Assembly: GCA_018136815.1 (NCBI GenBank)
Contig: CM030934.1
Location: forward strand, 6,247,698 to 6,311,697
Direction of reading: 5' to 3'
Source: Isochrysis galbana
Lineage: Eukaryota; Haptophyta; Isochrysidales; Isochrysidaceae
Length of the DNA: 64,000 bases
The notes beneath the pieces were generated by a model. The model searched no databases. It was not told where the DNA came from and saw only the letters and a program-made list of their open reading frames with translations. Below are positions 61,031 through 64,000 of this stretch, in pieces. Within the stretch, counting starts at the first letter, position 1. Each line of letters starts with the position of its first letter. A program made the translations under genes and the position numbers.

Positions 61031-63298
61031 ATGGGCACCGGCTTGTCCAAGGACATGAGAGCGTCGAGCGTGCCGCACACGCGATTGAAGGACCTGGAGG
61101 AGGCGAACAGCCAGCCGCCGCCGATCACCCGACCACACGCCGAGCCGCCACGGCCGCCGCCCATCGAGCCGCCAGACATGGAGTACGTACGGCGTGCGAG
61201 GCAGGAGCAAGCGCCACGTCCGGCTGTGCCGCCGCACCAGCCCTCGCCGAAGTTGGAGAGGCCGACCCTCGAGCCCCCAAAGACAGAGTATATCCAGCGC
61301 GCACCCCCAGAATACGCTTCGCACTCAGCCGAGCAGCTAGTTGTAGGAAACATCTCGGCGGTCAGCTGGGTCCCGCTCAACATGGCAGAGCGCACCATTT
61401 CGCCAGGCAAGCTAGTGATGAAGGAAGGATCGCAGGGCGAGATCTCTGGCTTCCGGCGTGGAGGCATGACAGCGAACCGTGCGACTTCCAAGCTGCTGAG
61501 CCAGGCTAGGAGCCTCCCCGGCCGCTGCAGGCCAGTCTGCGTCAGCCTTGCGGAGGTGGAGCTCTCGCCGCCTGGCTTGAGAAAGTATTTGCGTCCCATG
61601 ATCTTGAGCGTTGGCTCTTTGCTCGTGGCAGCCCTCGCCGCCGTTTCCATCATCTACTGGACACCAGCTTACCGATTATATTGGCTGAATGAGCCAGACC
61701 CAGTGAACGCAACTGCCTTCACCAATGTGTCTGACATCTCGTCATTCACTCTACTCGAGATGGCGCCCATGCCTCCGAATTGTCATCGCTTCGATAAGAA
61801 TTCGGGTAGGCTCACATCGGGCGTGCAGGCAATGCTCAACACAGCCATCAAGACACCGTACATTGTGGACGCACTGCCCAACGAACCGCAGTACCTCGCT
61901 CCGGGCACCTCTCTCGTCATGAAGTCGCTCGTTGTGGATGAGGTCTCCCATGGACAATGGACGTTTGGGCTTTGCTGGGGTCAGCCTTGGTACGAGTCGG
62001 TGCCTGATCAGCTTGTGCTTAGGCTACGGCGCATTGGGCTGATCGCCACGCTGACAATGCAGATTCTTCAACACATCCCAATGGTGGGAGATGTCGTACT
62101 CACGACAGGCTCGGCAACTGTGCAAGGGCATGGTGTCATTTTCCTAGATGACATTGACCTTGAGGAAATCTCGCGTCCGGTGAAGACCTGCTCCGGCCGC
62201 TTCTTCTTTCGCATTCACAGCGCGTCCTTCGATGTCGGCGGCTATGGCGCAGGCGTTGGCAACATCCTTGACGACATTGACGTCGGCGCTGTTTTCCCTG
62301 TGCAGGACGCGTTATGCTTTGGTAATAGCGGCACGACCCTTAGCGAGATCAATGCGATGCAAGCCAATGCGAGCTCGTCGGGCAACGTGACTGGCGCTGC
62401 AGCCATGGTCAACGAGATGGTCTGGCACATGATGCCACAGGTGAGCATGGCGACTGAGGCGCTGCTGAATGCCTCAACTATAGTCGTGGTGCTTGCCTTG
62501 GCAACTCTTGCTGTGATTGTCTTCTTGGGCGCTTACTTTATTCACGACGATTCGCTTGTTGCACTCGGAAGGGTGCTGGTCGCGTTCGTGTCGCTAGGCG
62601 TATTTGTCGGCATAATGTCTTACGCTGACCCGTTCGCCGCGGCCACCGGCTCGCTCGTTGTGCTTGTACTCTTCTCGTTGTGGCGAAGCATGGCATGCAT
62701 CGGGTACTTCATATCGGTTGGGTTGGCCACGGCTCAAGGGAGGAGGGTGATCCTCTTGGTCTTGCTTATCCTTGGGGCGATGGCAAGGGTGGCCTACGTG
62801 TATCGCGGCACGACTTCGGCACGCTGGCTCTTCTTAACATGCATCGTCATGGTCAGTGCTGGGAGCGCCTTCTGCCTCTCGCTCCCACTCTGCATGTTTA
62901 GGACTCGTGGCGCCTTCCGGGCAATCAGCATTGCCAGCGCGAGAGCGAATGACATAGACGACGCTCCTCTTGCAGGCGACGCGCTGGAAGATGGGAGCCG
63001 AGTTGATCGCACAGCGATGCGCATCAGCCTGTTCCGGGATTTCAATTTGCGATTGGGTGGGTTGCCACGATGCCTCGTCTCGATGCTGACTGCATTGATT
63101 CTAGCCGGTTTCGTCGTGGTCTTCTCCGCTCTTCACTTCTCACGCGAGATCAACTCGCGGCTGTTTCTTCCACCGTCGCCACCCCCACCTACGGCACCTG
63201 CCCCGCCTTCCCTTCCAGTCTCGCCGCAAGCCGTCCTGGGAAGCATTTTGGACAACCCGGATAGCTATGAGTTAGAATGGCACAACAAGCAGGACTGA
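61031..63298 (+). CDS. N-myristoylated-type polytopic membrane protein, unknown family
   Basis: 755 aa, intronless. The start at 61031 gives MGTGLSK, a good N-myristoylation signal (Gly2, Ser6); the frame continues 61 codons upstream only through the pyrimidine tract. Residues 30-110 are Pro-rich with two P-x-x-EYxxRA repeats (PPDMEYVRRAR, PPKTEYIQRAP). TM1 is at about 190-210 (MILSVGSLLVAALAAVSIIYW). A non-cytosolic domain (about 211-483) follows, with five N-glycosylation sequons and few Cys. About six further TM segments run from 484 to 715, including VVVLALATLAVIVFLGAYF and CLVSMLTALILAGFVVVFS. The end is Pro-rich. It may be a transporter- or receptor-like surface protein; no family recognised. 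Confidence 0.75.
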   Translation: MGTGLSKDMRASSVPHTRLKDLEEANSQPPPITRPHAEPPRPPPIEPPDMEYVRRARQEQAPRPAVPPHQPSPKLERPTLEPPKTEYIQRAPPEYASHSAEQLVVGNISAVSWVPLNMAERTISPGKLVMKEGSQGEISGFRRGGMTANRATSKLLSQARSLPGRCRPVCVSLAEVELSPPGLRKYLRPMILSVGSLLVAALAAVSIIYWTPAYRLYWLNEPDPVNATAFTNVSDISSFTLLEMAPMPPNCHRFDKNSGRLTSGVQAMLNTAIKTPYIVDALPNEPQYLAPGTSLVMKSLVVDEVSHGQWTFGLCWGQPWYESVPDQLVLRLRRIGLIATLTMQILQHIPMVGDVVLTTGSATVQGHGVIFLDDIDLEEISRPVKTCSGRFFFRIHSASFDVGGYGAGVGNILDDIDVGAVFPVQDALCFGNSGTTLSEINAMQANASSSGNVTGAAAMVNEMVWHMMPQVSMATEALLNASTIVVVLALATLAVIVFLGAYFIHDDSLVALGRVLVAFVSLGVFVGIMSYADPFAAATGSLVVLVLFSLWRSMACIGYFISVGLATAQGRRVILLVLLILGAMARVAYVYRGTTSARWLFLTCIVMVSAGSAFCLSLPLCMFRTRGAFRAISIASARANDIDDAPLAGDALEDGSRVDRTAMRISLFRDFNLRLGGLPRCLVSMLTALILAGFVVVFSALHFSREINSRLFLPPSPPPPTAPAPPSLPVSPQAVLGSILDNPDSYELEWHNKQD

Positions 63299-64000
63299 GA
63301 AGAACGGCAGGGCAAACTTGGAGGACGCGGTCGTTGCTGTAGCTCTCGCTCTACGGGTTTCTCTGCAACGAGACTGGCGGCTAGGCATCCCAGATCGCGA
63401 GCTTTTTCGAATAAGGCGAGGAACGTCCACAGGGTAAGCCGAACATTGCAGAGAGCTTGGAAACTCGAGCACCTCGAGTTCCACTTTCTGTCTGATGCTA
63501 CATATTGCATCCTCGATCTCAATTACGTCGCGTGAGAGTGCCAGGACCTAGCTAGGCCACAGATTTGTCAGTTGGAACACTTGTCAAGCCATCTCGTATC
63601 TATATCCCAAGTTGCTATTGGCCGATCGGGCCTTTTATTTATTCTTCGACTTGGACAAGACGGCGAGGAGTCCTCTTGGTGTGTGGTCCATCATCTCGAC
63701 TATCTTCTTGCACGGGTGAGGAGAGCCGACGTGAGGTATTGTGTGTAAATGTTGTTTGAATTTGCATAGCTGGGGAAACCAGGGTTGTTAGACGGCACTG
63801 GACAGAGTGCACGCGAAACAGCACTAGCCGACACTTGAGATGCTTAATGTTAATGTCGTCTACATCATTATCTCACGTGGCTGTGCGTCTGTGCGTGGAG
63901 GCAGCGCAAAAGAAGGCGCACGACCTTCGTGCGCCGGTTGCACATGCACATATGAGGAAAAAACGACTGGAGCTGGAGAGGTCGGAGGAAGCTCTAGTGC
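63299..64000. other. Intergenic, no gene recognised
   Basis: 3' flank of the preceding gene to the window edge. Short frames only; TTTTATTTATTC at 63632-63643 is the only A/T-rich patch of note. Confidence 0.45.

Overview
This is a nuclear fragment from a unicellular eukaryote. The reconstructed genes have short GT-AG spliceosomal introns. They include eukaryote-only genes (ribosome-biogenesis factor RRP5, a COPI-associated membrane protein, a PWWP/HMG-box chromatin protein) and a nucleotide-sugar-translocator-type carrier. Two small redox proteins carry presequences that look like secondary-plastid targeting signals. GC content is high, and strand-asymmetric purine/pyrimidine tracts sit in front of most genes. 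A haptophyte or similar secondarily plastid-bearing alga is my best guess, but that is inference.

Layout. 0-3 kb: dispersed repeats and a decayed ORF. 3.4-5.4 kb: PWWP/HMG gene (+, 3 exons). 6.1-6.7 kb: frameshifted ORF. 6.8-10.8 kb: glycosyltransferase (+, 8 exons). 11-15 kb: repeats, a Copia fragment, a GC-rich tandem array and an orphan ORF. 15.8-17.1 kb: coiled-coil protein (+). 17.3-19.9 kb: repeats, including a SINE-like insertion with an exact 16-bp target duplication. 20-28.5 kb: methionine sulfoxide reductase B (-) and RRP5 (+) share a divergent promoter containing a long GA/GAA/G tract. 28.7-30.7 kb: SINE-like elements, two head to tail. 30.9-32.2 kb: FAD monooxygenase (-). 33-37 kb: decayed hAT and LINE pieces. 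37.0-38.0 kb: COPI-associated protein behind a striking cluster of TGTCTTA heptamers. 40.0-41.8 kb: proline iminopeptidase (-). 43.2-45.1 kb: triose-phosphate-translocator family carrier (-, 6 exons). 45.4-48.5 kb: two divergent transposon ORFs, one a Mutator-like transposase with a CXC cysteine cluster. 49.7-50.3 kb: thioredoxin-like protein (+). 52.4-53.9 kb: endonuclease/exonuclease/phosphatase protein (-). 54.2-56.5 kb: retrotransposon remnants. 57.2-59.4 kb: interrupted tandem array holding a full-length SINE-like element. 59.8-63.3 kb: a small multi-pass protein (-) and a 755-residue multi-pass protein (+).

The host genes are unrelated housekeeping functions and not a pathway cluster. 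The most distinctive material is non-genic. One family of about 765-bp SINE-like elements has a 21-nt near-palindromic head, a GC hairpin, an AT-rich tail and 16-bp target-site duplications. The same head also sits on a different body (family B). Exon structures come from reading splice signals and frame continuity by eye; homology statements rest on recognised motifs, with no database search.
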